A DNA stretch of 64,000 nucleotides, taken from positions 718,929-782,928 of the forward strand of contig NZ_CP030085.1 of assembly GCF_003261235.1 (NCBI RefSeq), given 5' to 3'. The notes below the pieces were generated by a model. That model made no database searches, was not told where the DNA came from, and saw only the letters and a list, made by a program, of their open reading frames with translations. Origin of the DNA: Polynucleobacter paneuropaeus (lineage in GTDB: Bacteria; Pseudomonadota; Gammaproteobacteria; Burkholderiales; Burkholderiaceae). The position numbers and the translations under genes are program-made. Positions 57,324 through 64,000 of the stretch are shown piece by piece; within the stretch, counting starts at the first letter, position 1, and the number at the start of each line of letters is the position of its first letter.

Positions 57324-58229
57324 ATGAGTGCAAAACATCAAGAAATGGCGGAGTGGTATCAGCGTGCTCAAGAAGAGATTCTCGACAGCATGGACGAAGA
57401 ACTCGAGATGGAGTTGGACGATGATCGTCTGTCCGTCGATTCTGGAACCACTTCCTCGGTTTCAAGACAAACCTATTTTAAAGAACTGTTTCTTCTACAG
57501 GGCGAGCTAGTCAAGTTACAAGACTTTGTTGTAGCCAATAAACTCAAAGTTGCCATCTTATTTGAAGGTCGTGATTCAGCAGGTAAGGGTGGAGCAATTA
57601 AGCGTATTACCCAACGACTCAATCCACGCGTGTGCCGTGTTGTTGCATTGCCTGCACCTAATGAGCGCGAGAAAACCCAATGGTATTTTCAACGCTACAT
57701 CTCGCAACTTCCAGCCGGTGGAGAAATCGTGCTCTTCGATCGCAGTTGGTATAACCGCGCTGGTGTTGAACATGTCATGGGATTTTGTACCGATGCTGAG
57801 TATGAAGATTTCCTAAGAACTGTTCCGGATCTTGAGCGCATGATCATCAACTCTGGAACCATTTTGATTAAGTACTGGTTCTCGATTTCGGATGAAGAGC
57901 AATACAACCGCTTCATGATGCGCATTCATGATCCGCTGAAGCAGTGGAAACTCAGCCCAATGGACTTAGAGTCACGTCGTTTATGGGAAGCTTATACCAA
58001 GGCTAAGGAAACCATGTTGGAGAGAACCCATATTCCTGAAGCACCATGGTGGGTTGTTGCTGCGAATGATAAGAAAAAGGCCCGACTCAATTGCATTAGC
58101 CACTTGTTGTCGCAGATTCCTTATGAAGAAATTCCGCATCCAGAGATTCATTTGCCTGAGCGGGTTCACAACCCAGATTACCTGCGCGGCCCAGTACCTC
58201 CTGAGATGTACGTCCCTGAGGTTTACTAA
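57324..58229 (+). CDS. ppk2: Polyphosphate kinase 2
   Basis: A 301-residue PPK2-family kinase, class I type by length. N-terminal acidic tail, then Walker A-like FEGRDSAGKGGAIKRI near residue 87, LFDRSWYNRAGVE (Walker B-like), and WKLSPMDLESR. Moves phosphate between polyphosphate and nucleotides (GDP or ADP). Good ribosome site (GGAGG, 57306-57310). Ends 52 bp before tRNA-Pro. With ppx it gives control of polyphosphate. Confidence 0.92.
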   Translation: MSAKHQEMAEWYQRAQEEILDSMDEELEMELDDDRLSVDSGTTSSVSRQTYFKELFLLQGELVKLQDFVVANKLKVAILFEGRDSAGKGGAIKRITQRLNPRVCRVVALPAPNEREKTQWYFQRYISQLPAGGEIVLFDRSWYNRAGVEHVMGFCTDAEYEDFLRTVPDLERMIINSGTILIKYWFSISDEEQYNRFMMRIHDPLKQWKLSPMDLESRRLWEAYTKAKETMLERTHIPEAPWWVVAANDKKKARLNCISHLLSQIPYEEIPHPEIHLPERVHNPDYLRGPVPPEMYVPEVY

Positions 58230-58240
58230 ATCCCAGGAAA

Positions 58241-58270
58241 TTGCCTGCATTATCGATATCCGTGTAAAAT
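58241..58270 (+). promoter_or_regulatory. Sigma-70-like promoter of the tRNA pair
   Basis: TTGCCT at 58241-58246 and TAAAAT at 58265-58270, spacing 18, leading to tRNA-Pro whose 5' end is at 58282. Confidence 0.6.
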
Positions 58271-58281
58271 AGCGGTTCCGT

Positions 58282-58358
58282 CGGAGTGTAGCGCAGCCTG
58301 GTAGCGCACCTGCTTTGGGAGCAGGGGGTCCAAGGTTCGAATCCTTGTACTCCGACCA
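58282..58358 (+). tRNA. tRNA-Pro (anticodon UGG)
   Basis: A 77-nt cloverleaf: acceptor CGGAGTG / TACTCCG (one G-U pair), D-arm with GCGC stem, anticodon stem CCTGC / GCAGG with loop TTTGGGA (anticodon TGG), T-loop GTTCGAATC, and encoded ACCA at the end. Only the second tRNA and then accessory sequence follow. Confidence 0.95.
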
Positions 58359-58393
58359 CTTTTCTCTATTTAGCCATAAACTACACCAGCAAT

Positions 58394-58470
<77 letters not shown>

Positions 58471-58734
58471 CTAATTTAATACTACTTCATATAAGCCTAG
58501 GTTGGTAGATTAGCTCGATTGTCCCAATCATGGATAAGCTTGTATAGCGTAATAGGGGCCTTGAGCCAGCGTGCGGGGATCCTTTGTGACTATCAGCAAC
58601 TTGGGCATCAGTAAATTTGTCGGGTAAACCGACAAAATTGGGCAATCTAGATAAATTTTAACAGTAGCAATCGGGTGTCGATTTAACCCAACTTTGACAT
58701 AGATACTTTGTATGATTAGCCAATAAAAAAACAG
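58471..58734. other. Intergenic, no gene recognised
   Basis: Between tRNA-Arg and a minus-strand gene. It holds an 8-bp inverted repeat TTTGTCGG / CCGACAAA (58616-58636), which may end the minus-strand gene pair, but no clear T-run. The middle (58540-58640) has slight coding-like character on the minus strand but no identifiable gene. Confidence 0.5.
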
Positions 58735-59127
58735 CTAGCCATTACTAGTAGTTTCAAGCTCCCCCCACATTACAATATCCATATCAACTAGTTGCCAACC
58801 TTTATGTTGAAAGCCTATATCAAAATCGTCGGTAGTTTTGCTGTTATTAAAGATGGTGGTTAAAACTTCCTTTTCGTCATCTGGAGTAGTCCCTGAGAAG
58901 TAGATCAGTTTTTGACCGTCATCCGATAATCTGACTTCAGAATAGTCTTGTGCATCTAAGCTAATTCCGATGTTGGGGTCATAGTCATCCAGAAAATTCG
59001 GCTCCTTTTCAATTATGAATGAGCCTGATTTCCAAAGAAATCCACAATTGATTTCTTTGTCTGCTTTGCGATAGGTCATACGCTCCGTAACGTGGAATTC
59101 ACTCTTGGGCGTTATCTTGAAAGTCAT
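58735..59127 (-). CDS. Hypothetical protein in accessory region
   Basis: A 130-residue protein from ATG 59127 (MTFKITPKSEFHVTERM). Soluble, acidic; no signal peptide, no TM segment, beta-rich by pattern (repeated hydrophobic strands). No family recognised. 112 bp downstream of the XRE-like gene on the same strand. Confidence 0.5.
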   Translation of the reverse strand: MTFKITPKSEFHVTERMTYRKADKEINCGFLWKSGSFIIEKEPNFLDDYDPNIGISLDAQDYSEVRLSDDGQKLIYFSGTTPDDEKEVLTTIFNNSKTTDDFDIGFQHKGWQLVDMDIVMWGELETTSNG

Positions 59128-59239
59128 ATTGATCCTTTTATCAATAAAACAACAAAACACGATTAAGATTTAAATAACTTACCGCTATAACTATGATGTT
59201 GGCTTGAAGCTAAATGTTTCAATTAGCTTAACTGCGCGA

Positions 59240-59587
59240 TTAATTTCGCTTTCTTAAGAATACTGGTATGAACACTTGGGCATCATCTTGGCACTGAGTC
59301 AGAGTTTTCTTTGGTGATATTTTAAGATGAGGAGTATCGATAATGAATTTATCATTTAAGGGTAGATCAACCCCTAAGACCTGGGCATATCTTGTCAGAT
59401 TTTGAAATTCTTCATCGGGATTTTGATGAAATTTAGATAAATCACCGACTTCAAGTCGAACAATAGTATCAACATTCAGGCCGCACAAGCCCGAGATCGT
59501 ATAAATATTGGCGTGCTTTGCCTCCCTAGCCTTTTGCAAGAATTTACCAACTGTTTTAGCTGTTGAAAAGGCTTTGGTGGCTGTCAT
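59240..59587 (-). CDS. XRE-like helix-turn-helix protein
   Basis: A 115-residue protein from ATG 59587 (MTATKAFSTAKTVGKF). The N-terminal half reads as an HTH: VGKFLQKAREAKHANIYTIS, then LNVDTIVRLEVGDLSKF, with the usual LE-x-GD. The rest is a short beta tail. Probably DNA-binding; a regulator or the antitoxin-like half of a pair with the gene at 58735 cannot be decided. Confidence 0.6.
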   Translation of the reverse strand: MTATKAFSTAKTVGKFLQKAREAKHANIYTISGLCGLNVDTIVRLEVGDLSKFHQNPDEEFQNLTRYAQVLGVDLPLNDKFIIDTPHLKISPKKTLTQCQDDAQVFIPVFLRKRN

Positions 59588-59940
59588 ATTAATCAATCTA
59601 AAATGCGAAACACCAAATATGCATGTACGTGTAATGTATTTTTTAAGTTAAGTTCAGGCTTATAAGAATTTTTACGGCTATCTAAAGTAAAACTTTAGCT
59701 TTTAAGAAAAAATATTTACGGATAAATTTCAAGATATGAAATTGTCATATTTGAGCTTGATACATAGGCGTCAAACATGATAAAGAGTTGAACTGACCTT
59801 ATTTCGAGTACCACACTAAAAGAGGATTTTTAATAATCTTCACCTGAAAGGTGTGCAAAAGGGTGATAAAAAGCGAGCGCCTTAAACCCGAGTAAACCCT
59901 TACCTTATTGCGTCAAATCGATGTTTAACCACCAATGGCA

Positions 59941-60014
59941 AAGCCCTAGCGCAGGCTTGTACAGAGGTGGATACGACATTGCTTAGCCCTGGTCGATTCC
60001 GCTCTGAGCCACCA
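59941..60014 (+). ncRNA. tRNA/tmRNA-like 3' end, probably degenerate
   Basis: The 74 nt end in GAGCCACCA and contain GGTCGATTCC, similar to a T-loop with one base missing, immediately before an intrinsic terminator. But a full cloverleaf does not close: the T stem does not pair and the acceptor pairs only in part. Could be a broken tRNA or the acceptor part of a tmRNA-like gene. Confidence 0.3.
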
Positions 60015-60022
60015 AGAATCTC

Positions 60023-60049
60023 AATAGTCCACTTGTGGGCTATTTTTTT
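60023..60049 (+). terminator. Intrinsic terminator after tRNA-like element
   Basis: Stem AATAGTCCA / TGGGCTATT (one G-T pair) with a CTTG loop, then a T-run. It follows the CCA-ending element by 9 nt. Confidence 0.8.
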
Positions 60050-60255
60050 AAGAATTGCTACTCTTACTATTTAGTAATAAAAATAATTTCTTATGATTGT
60101 TACCGTACATATCTAGTAGTTAAAAATAACTAGACTAGATAGAACAGACCTTCGAGCTGATTTGGCTTTCTGCCAAACCTACCGCCCTAGATTTGAATGC
60201 AGAGTAATTGTATTACTTACTTACTTTGGATTTTCTTAAAACGATAGGATAGGAA

Positions 60256-60426
60256 ATGAATAAACCAGAATTATTAGAAAAAATTGCAACAAATGCTGAT
60301 ATTTCAAAAGCATCTGCAGAGCGAGTACTAAAAGTCGTCATGGAGACAGTCATCAAAACGGTTTCCAAAGGGGATAATGTGCAATTAGTTGGTTTTGGTA
60401 CCTTCAAATCTGGTAAGCCCACGTGA
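60256..60426 (+). pseudogene. Truncated HU DNA-binding protein
   Basis: 56 codons from ATG 60256 with an AGGA ribosome site. The sequence ([18 protein letters not shown], then [16 protein letters not shown]) is the first 55 residues of an HU-type histone-like protein: helices 1-2 and beta strands 1-2. It then ends PT-stop; HU needs about 90 residues, so the DNA-binding arms and last helix are missing. Its TGA abuts the next ATG (60427). It may be a relic or a leader ORF that drives tpsB by coupling. Confidence 0.75.
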
Positions 60427-62031
60427 ATGCTGGGTAAATATTTCCCCATTATAGTTTGGGTAATATTTTGTATTGCTTCTGCCCAAGCTCAACAAGGTGT
60501 TGATGGAAATCAAGCCTTTAAAGTCAGATCATTTAGATTGACAGGGTTTAATTCACCCCAAATTGAGCCCATCGAGTCCGCATTCCAATCAAGCTTAGCT
60601 GGACGAACCTTAACTAAAAGCGACTTGGTTAATATTGAACGCGAAGTAACTTCAAAACTACGCTCACAAGGCTATTTAATTGGTCAGGCGGTTTTAACTC
60701 CTGATGATCGCAGTAAGCTCATCAAATCTGGAGAGTTGCAGTTAACTATTTTTCCTGGCAGAGTCAGCGCCATTGAAATTCAAAATACATCTAACGTTAA
60801 CTCTGAATGGGTCTATGAAGTCGCAAAAGACACATTATGTCCTCAGGGTTTCGGGAATAACTGTGTCCTTACCAAGGAAAATTTTGAGCGTATGACCCAG
60901 TTGCTTGGTGATACTGCCGGGCTACAACTGGGGACGGTTGATTTCAATCCTGATGGTGCGCCTCTAGGTCAAACGAACATTACAATACTTGCCCTGCCAA
61001 AAGACTCGCAATTTAAAGGTTCAATTGGGGTGGATAACCAAGGCTTTAATTCGAGTGGTAAATACCGGCTTGGCGTGACCGGAATAGCCAATAACTTGTT
61101 TGGGGTAGGGGACTCGGTTGCTATTAACCTATTTGATACTAACAAAGGCTCGGTCTCTGGTAGTGTGGATGTCTCAGGACCCTTGGCGAGCAATGGATTG
61201 CGCTGGCAATCCTCGGTTTCGCGCTCACAGTACTATGTTCCGGGTGTGAGCTCTACTGGTTTTGGTAACTCACTGAGTGCGGGTCTTGCTTATCCTCTCG
61301 TGCGCTCCTTAGATGTGAACTGGATTGCCGCTTTAAATGCCGTGGGGGTAGTGACTAACTCCCAAGTTATTGGTATCACGACTACCGATAAAACCCTCAA
61401 GTCAGTCCAAGCGGTGCTTGACGGTAACTCGGGTGATCGCTCCATTAACTTAGGGCAAAACGCCTGGTATATGCACAGCGCCTTATCGTCTGGCTCTGTC
61501 AGTGATCATGTTGCTCAGACCAATGAGCCGCTGGGGCCTTATACCAAACTGGCTCTCTCGGGCATTGCTAAAACTGTTCTTAATGATGAGCGTAATATCT
61601 ACAGCATCCTGAATGTGCGTGGGCAAGTAGCCAATACGAACTTAGATCCGTATGAGAAGCTTCTTGTTGGGGGCTACTCCGGAGTGCGCGCCTATAGCCT
61701 CGAAGAGGGCTCTTTTAATAATGGCGCGATTGCTACCTTAGAGTTGCGTCAAGCCTTTAACACCGAGTGGGGTAGATTAACACCGGGCATCTTTGTCGAT
61801 TACGCCAATGGTTGGATTAATCATGCCACCTATTCTGGCTGGAATAATAATACCGGCTATACCAATCACCAAGTCTTAGCAGACTACGGCATTGGTATTG
61901 ACTGGAGTGATGTGCAAGGTTTTGTTGTCAGCCTATCGTGGGCTAATCGTTTTGGTAGCAGTCCCCCCGCAATAGCTGGCACAGGTAGTGCCAACTCCCA
62001 ATTTTGGTTTGTAGTGCAATCCCGCTTTTAA
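60427..62031 (+). CDS. TpsB outer-membrane transporter (ShlB/FhaC family)
   Basis: A 534-residue protein with signal peptide (MLGKYFPIIVWVIFCIASAQ). POTRA_2 domain about residues 28-110 (VRSFRLTGFN, SQGYLIGQAVL), then a second POTRA-like part, then a 16-strand barrel with the conserved LLVGGYSGVRAYSLEEG loop and a terminal aromatic F. It moves TpsA across the outer membrane. Start codon follows the HU-fragment stop without a gap; weak ribosome site. Confidence 0.9.
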   Translation: MLGKYFPIIVWVIFCIASAQAQQGVDGNQAFKVRSFRLTGFNSPQIEPIESAFQSSLAGRTLTKSDLVNIEREVTSKLRSQGYLIGQAVLTPDDRSKLIKSGELQLTIFPGRVSAIEIQNTSNVNSEWVYEVAKDTLCPQGFGNNCVLTKENFERMTQLLGDTAGLQLGTVDFNPDGAPLGQTNITILALPKDSQFKGSIGVDNQGFNSSGKYRLGVTGIANNLFGVGDSVAINLFDTNKGSVSGSVDVSGPLASNGLRWQSSVSRSQYYVPGVSSTGFGNSLSAGLAYPLVRSLDVNWIAALNAVGVVTNSQVIGITTTDKTLKSVQAVLDGNSGDRSINLGQNAWYMHSALSSGSVSDHVAQTNEPLGPYTKLALSGIAKTVLNDERNIYSILNVRGQVANTNLDPYEKLLVGGYSGVRAYSLEEGSFNNGAIATLELRQAFNTEWGRLTPGIFVDYANGWINHATYSGWNNNTGYTNHQVLADYGIGIDWSDVQGFVVSLSWANRFGSSPPAIAGTGSANSQFWFVVQSRF

Positions 62032-62055
62032 GTACTAGCTCAGTCAACCAATCTT

Positions 62056-64000
62056 ATGAACAGTAAGCGTTACCGCCTCATCTTCAGTAAAGTCCGATCC
62101 ATGTTGGTGGCCGTCGCAGAATATGCGACTGGTCACGATACCGGCTCGACTCCAAGGCGTAAACGCACCCTCGTATTAGCGGGAGCGCCTTCTCAAGAGA
62201 CCGGTATTGCGATGTTCGCAATCAATGTTCTTAAACTCTCAGCTGCATTAGTTCTAGGTGGTGCTTATCAGGTGGGTACGGCCCAAAGCCTGCCAACTGG
62301 TGGTAATGTAATCAATGGACAAGCTGCCATTACCAATCCAAGCAGCAGTAAAATGCTCGTGACTCAGAGTACCGATAAAGCCGTTATTAATTGGCAGTCT
62401 TTTAACGTTGGTGCTGGCAATAGTGTGCAGTTTGCCCAACCCTCTGCTACCTCCCAAGTTCTTAATAGAGTCATTGGTCTTAGCGGGTCAACCCAAATCC
62501 TAGGTATCTTAACTGCTAACGGTCAAGTCTTTATCGTCAACCCTCAAGGAGTTGTCTTTGGTAATGGTGCGATGGTCAATGTGGGGGCTTTACTGGCTTC
62601 GACTAAAGATATATCGCCATCGGCATTTATGGCTGGCGGACCCTTATCACTTACTGGCGGATCTAATGGTTCTGGATTGATTAGTAACTCTGGTTGTATT
62701 ACGGCTAATTCTGGGTACATCGTTTTGGCCGGCGATCAGATTCGCAATAGCGGAACATTAAATGCGCCAGGTGGGCAAATTGCGTTGGCAGCAGGCGATC
62801 AAGCAACCTTGAGTCTGAGTAATGGTCAGTTGGTGCAGCTCACCTTAGGGGCAAGTGCTAACAATGCATCGATTTCTAATGATGGAATTATTCAGGCGAA
62901 TAATGGCACGATTTTGTTAAGTACTAATGCCACGAATACGCTTTTAAATTCCGTCATCAATTTATCGGGTGTTGTCAGTGCGCAGGGTGGATTTGTTGAT
63001 ATTGAGGGTGGCCCAGCAGGGCATGTCAACGTATTGAACGCAACCATCGATGCCTCTAATAAAAAAGATGGGTTTGGCGGAAACATTACCCTTTCTGGGC
63101 AGGAAATAAGCGCCTATGGTGCCACGCTATTGGCCAGCGGGGGTGGCAGCGGTGGAACGGTTATTTTGACTGGAAATTCTTCAGTCATTAGTAGTCAGCT
63201 AACGCTATTCGATTCTGCAATCAATGTTTCTGCAACTAATCCCGGGTCAGCAGCTGGCACCGTAGTGCTTTCTGGCGATCAAGTGGGTTTATTTGGTAAT
63301 ACTTCCATTGATGCCAGTGGCCTTGCTGCTGGTGGAAAGGTCATTATTGGTGGTGATAAATTGGGGAAAGTCAGTGATTTGATTGTCGTTCCACCGGCAA
63401 AACGGACCTATATTGATGGCGGCGTAGTAATCAATATTAGTAGCCCTCAAGGTAACGGAGGATTTGTAGAAACCTCTGGCCAACAGCTTTCGATGTTAGG
63501 TAATGTTACTGGCACAAGCGCCGGAAAAAATGGCCAGTGGTTAATTGATCCGACAGACATAACAATTAATACTTCAAGCTCCACAGCGATAAACACTAGC
63601 AACATTTGGGCGGGTCTTAATAATACCTCCGATGTTGTTAATAATCAGTCGATATCAAATGCGTTAACAAGTGGTGTAAATGTTACTGTCACTACTGTCA
63701 GTAGCGGATCAGCAGGTGGAAACTTAACTTTAGCCGCTGATATCATTAATAGTGGGGCGAACAATTCTACATTGACATTGTTTGCTAATCGCTCCCTAGT
63801 CATGAGCAATGTGAATATTTGCGCCACTAGTTCAGGGGCCTTGGGGTTGGGTGCTAGCGCTTCTAATGGCACGCTTTCTATGGCTCATGTCAATATTAGC
63901 TTAAACGGTGGTATTGCGAATATTTCAGGTAACAATCAAAGTGGCGTCGGTGTTCAGATCACTGGAGATGTTAATTTAGATAATGCCGGCGCTAAACCAA
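62056..64000 (+). CDS. TpsA filamentous-haemagglutinin-like adhesin, 5' part
   Basis: Open frame of 648 codons from ATG 62056 that leaves the window. N-terminal ESPR (MNSKRYRLIFSKVRSM) before the signal peptide (cut near TAQS, about residue 76), as is typical of TPS substrates. The haemagglutination-activity secretion domain follows (NGQAAITNPSSSKMLVTQS, NPQGVVFGNGAMV), then long beta-helical Gly/Asn/Ser/Thr repeats, and QWLIDPTDITINT, seen in MBG/YDG-type adhesins. Probably several thousand residues long. Adhesion, biofilm or contact inhibition is not decided. Confidence 0.9.
   Translation, partial: MNSKRYRLIFSKVRSMLVAVAEYATGHDTGSTPRRKRTLVLAGAPSQETGIAMFAINVLKLSAALVLGGAYQVGTAQSLPTGGNVINGQAAITNPSSSKMLVTQSTDKAVINWQSFNVGAGNSVQFAQPSATSQVLNRVIGLSGSTQILGILTANGQVFIVNPQGVVFGNGAMVNVGALLASTKDISPSAFMAGGPLSLTGGSNGSGLISNSGCITANSGYIVLAGDQIRNSGTLNAPGGQIALAAGDQATLSLSNGQLVQLTLGASANNASISNDGIIQANNGTILLSTNATNTLLNSVINLSGVVSAQGGFVDIEGGPAGHVNVLNATIDASNKKDGFGGNITLSGQEISAYGATLLASGGGSGGTVILTGNSSVISSQLTLFDSAINVSATNPGSAAGTVVLSGDQVGLFGNTSIDASGLAAGGKVIIGGDKLGKVSDLIVVPPAKRTYIDGGVVINISSPQGNGGFVETSGQQLSMLGNVTGTSAGKNGQWLIDPTDITINTSSSTAINTSNIWAGLNNTSDVVNNQSISNALTSGVNVTVTTVSSGSAGGNLTLAADIINSGANNSTLTLFANRSLVMSNVNICATSSGALGLGASASNGTLSMAHVNISLNGGIANISGNNQSGVGVQITGDVNLDNAGAKP

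Larger units (their letters stand above)
59597..60255. other. AT-rich intergenic region, no protein gene
   Basis: About 660 bp without a supported ORF. It contains a CACCT/AGGTG hairpin near 59855, a tRNA-like 3' end (59941-60014) and a terminator (60023-60049), then AT-rich sequence with a TTTGGC/GCCAAA hairpin at 60161-60177 that would lie in the leader of the HU fragment. Much of it looks like old, decayed accessory DNA. Confidence 0.5.

Noticed and set aside
60155..60200. GAGCTGATTTGG as a tmRNA 5' end
   Set aside because: Only a 7-base likeness to the tmRNA start; no tag reading frame and no pairing with the CCA-ending element.
60213..60449. A 78-codon minus-strand frame ending near tpsB
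   Set aside because: It is the reverse strand of the HU fragment, which has the clear homology and ribosome site.

Overview
The window is a contiguous piece of a betaproteobacterial chromosome, most likely Polynucleobacter or a close Burkholderiaceae relative. The basis is protein-level resemblance read by eye, compact gene packing, moderate GC, and gene orders such as nuoE-N, rlmE-ftsH-folP-glmM and pstSCAB-phoU-phoBR. No database search was run.

Layout. 1-12.6 kb holds the end of nuoE and nuoF to nuoN (respiratory complex I), then a NUDIX hydrolase and a DUF1178 protein, closed by a two-way terminator. 12.7-17.3 kb holds a minus-strand methylmalonate-semialdehyde dehydrogenase, an Old Yellow Enzyme, a SprT-like metalloprotein and a tartrate/D-malate dehydrogenase. 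17.3-26 kb is a dnaQ / rnhA / yafS-like / gloB / mltD neighbourhood resembling the E. coli order, with an RND efflux pair between dnaQ and rnhA. 26-33.6 kb holds prpE, carAB, greA and a DUF4149 membrane protein. 33.6-39.3 kb holds a YhbY RNA-binding protein, rlmE, ftsH, folP and glmM.

39.3-58.2 kb reads as a phosphate-limitation island: pstS, pstC, pstA, pstB, phoU, phoB and phoR, an MgtC-like protein, a secreted metallophosphatase, an arsenate reductase, ppx, a minus-strand lipid operon (PlcP-like phospholipase, Agt-like glycosyltransferase, dgkA, OlsB-like acyltransferase), a divergent PlsC/OlsA-like acyltransferase, and ppk2. Pho-box-like repeats (two 7-mers near CTGTCAT, 4 nt apart, often with a -10-like hexamer 10 nt downstream) precede pstS, ppx, the lipid operon, possibly olsB and ppk2, an unlisted 30-codon ORF, and a short intergenic unit that ends in an intrinsic terminator and looks like a small RNA. 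Read together: phosphate is sensed and imported by Pst/PhoU/PhoBR, polyphosphate is made and broken by Ppk2/Ppx, and membrane phospholipid is replaced by phosphorus-free glyco- and ornithine lipids.

58.2-64 kb holds tRNA-Pro and tRNA-Arg, then an accessory region: two minus-strand genes of unknown role (one with an XRE-like helix-turn-helix), about 660 bp without a protein gene that contains a tRNA-like 3' end and a terminator, a truncated HU gene, and a two-partner secretion operon (TpsB transporter and the start of a large TpsA adhesin that runs off the window).
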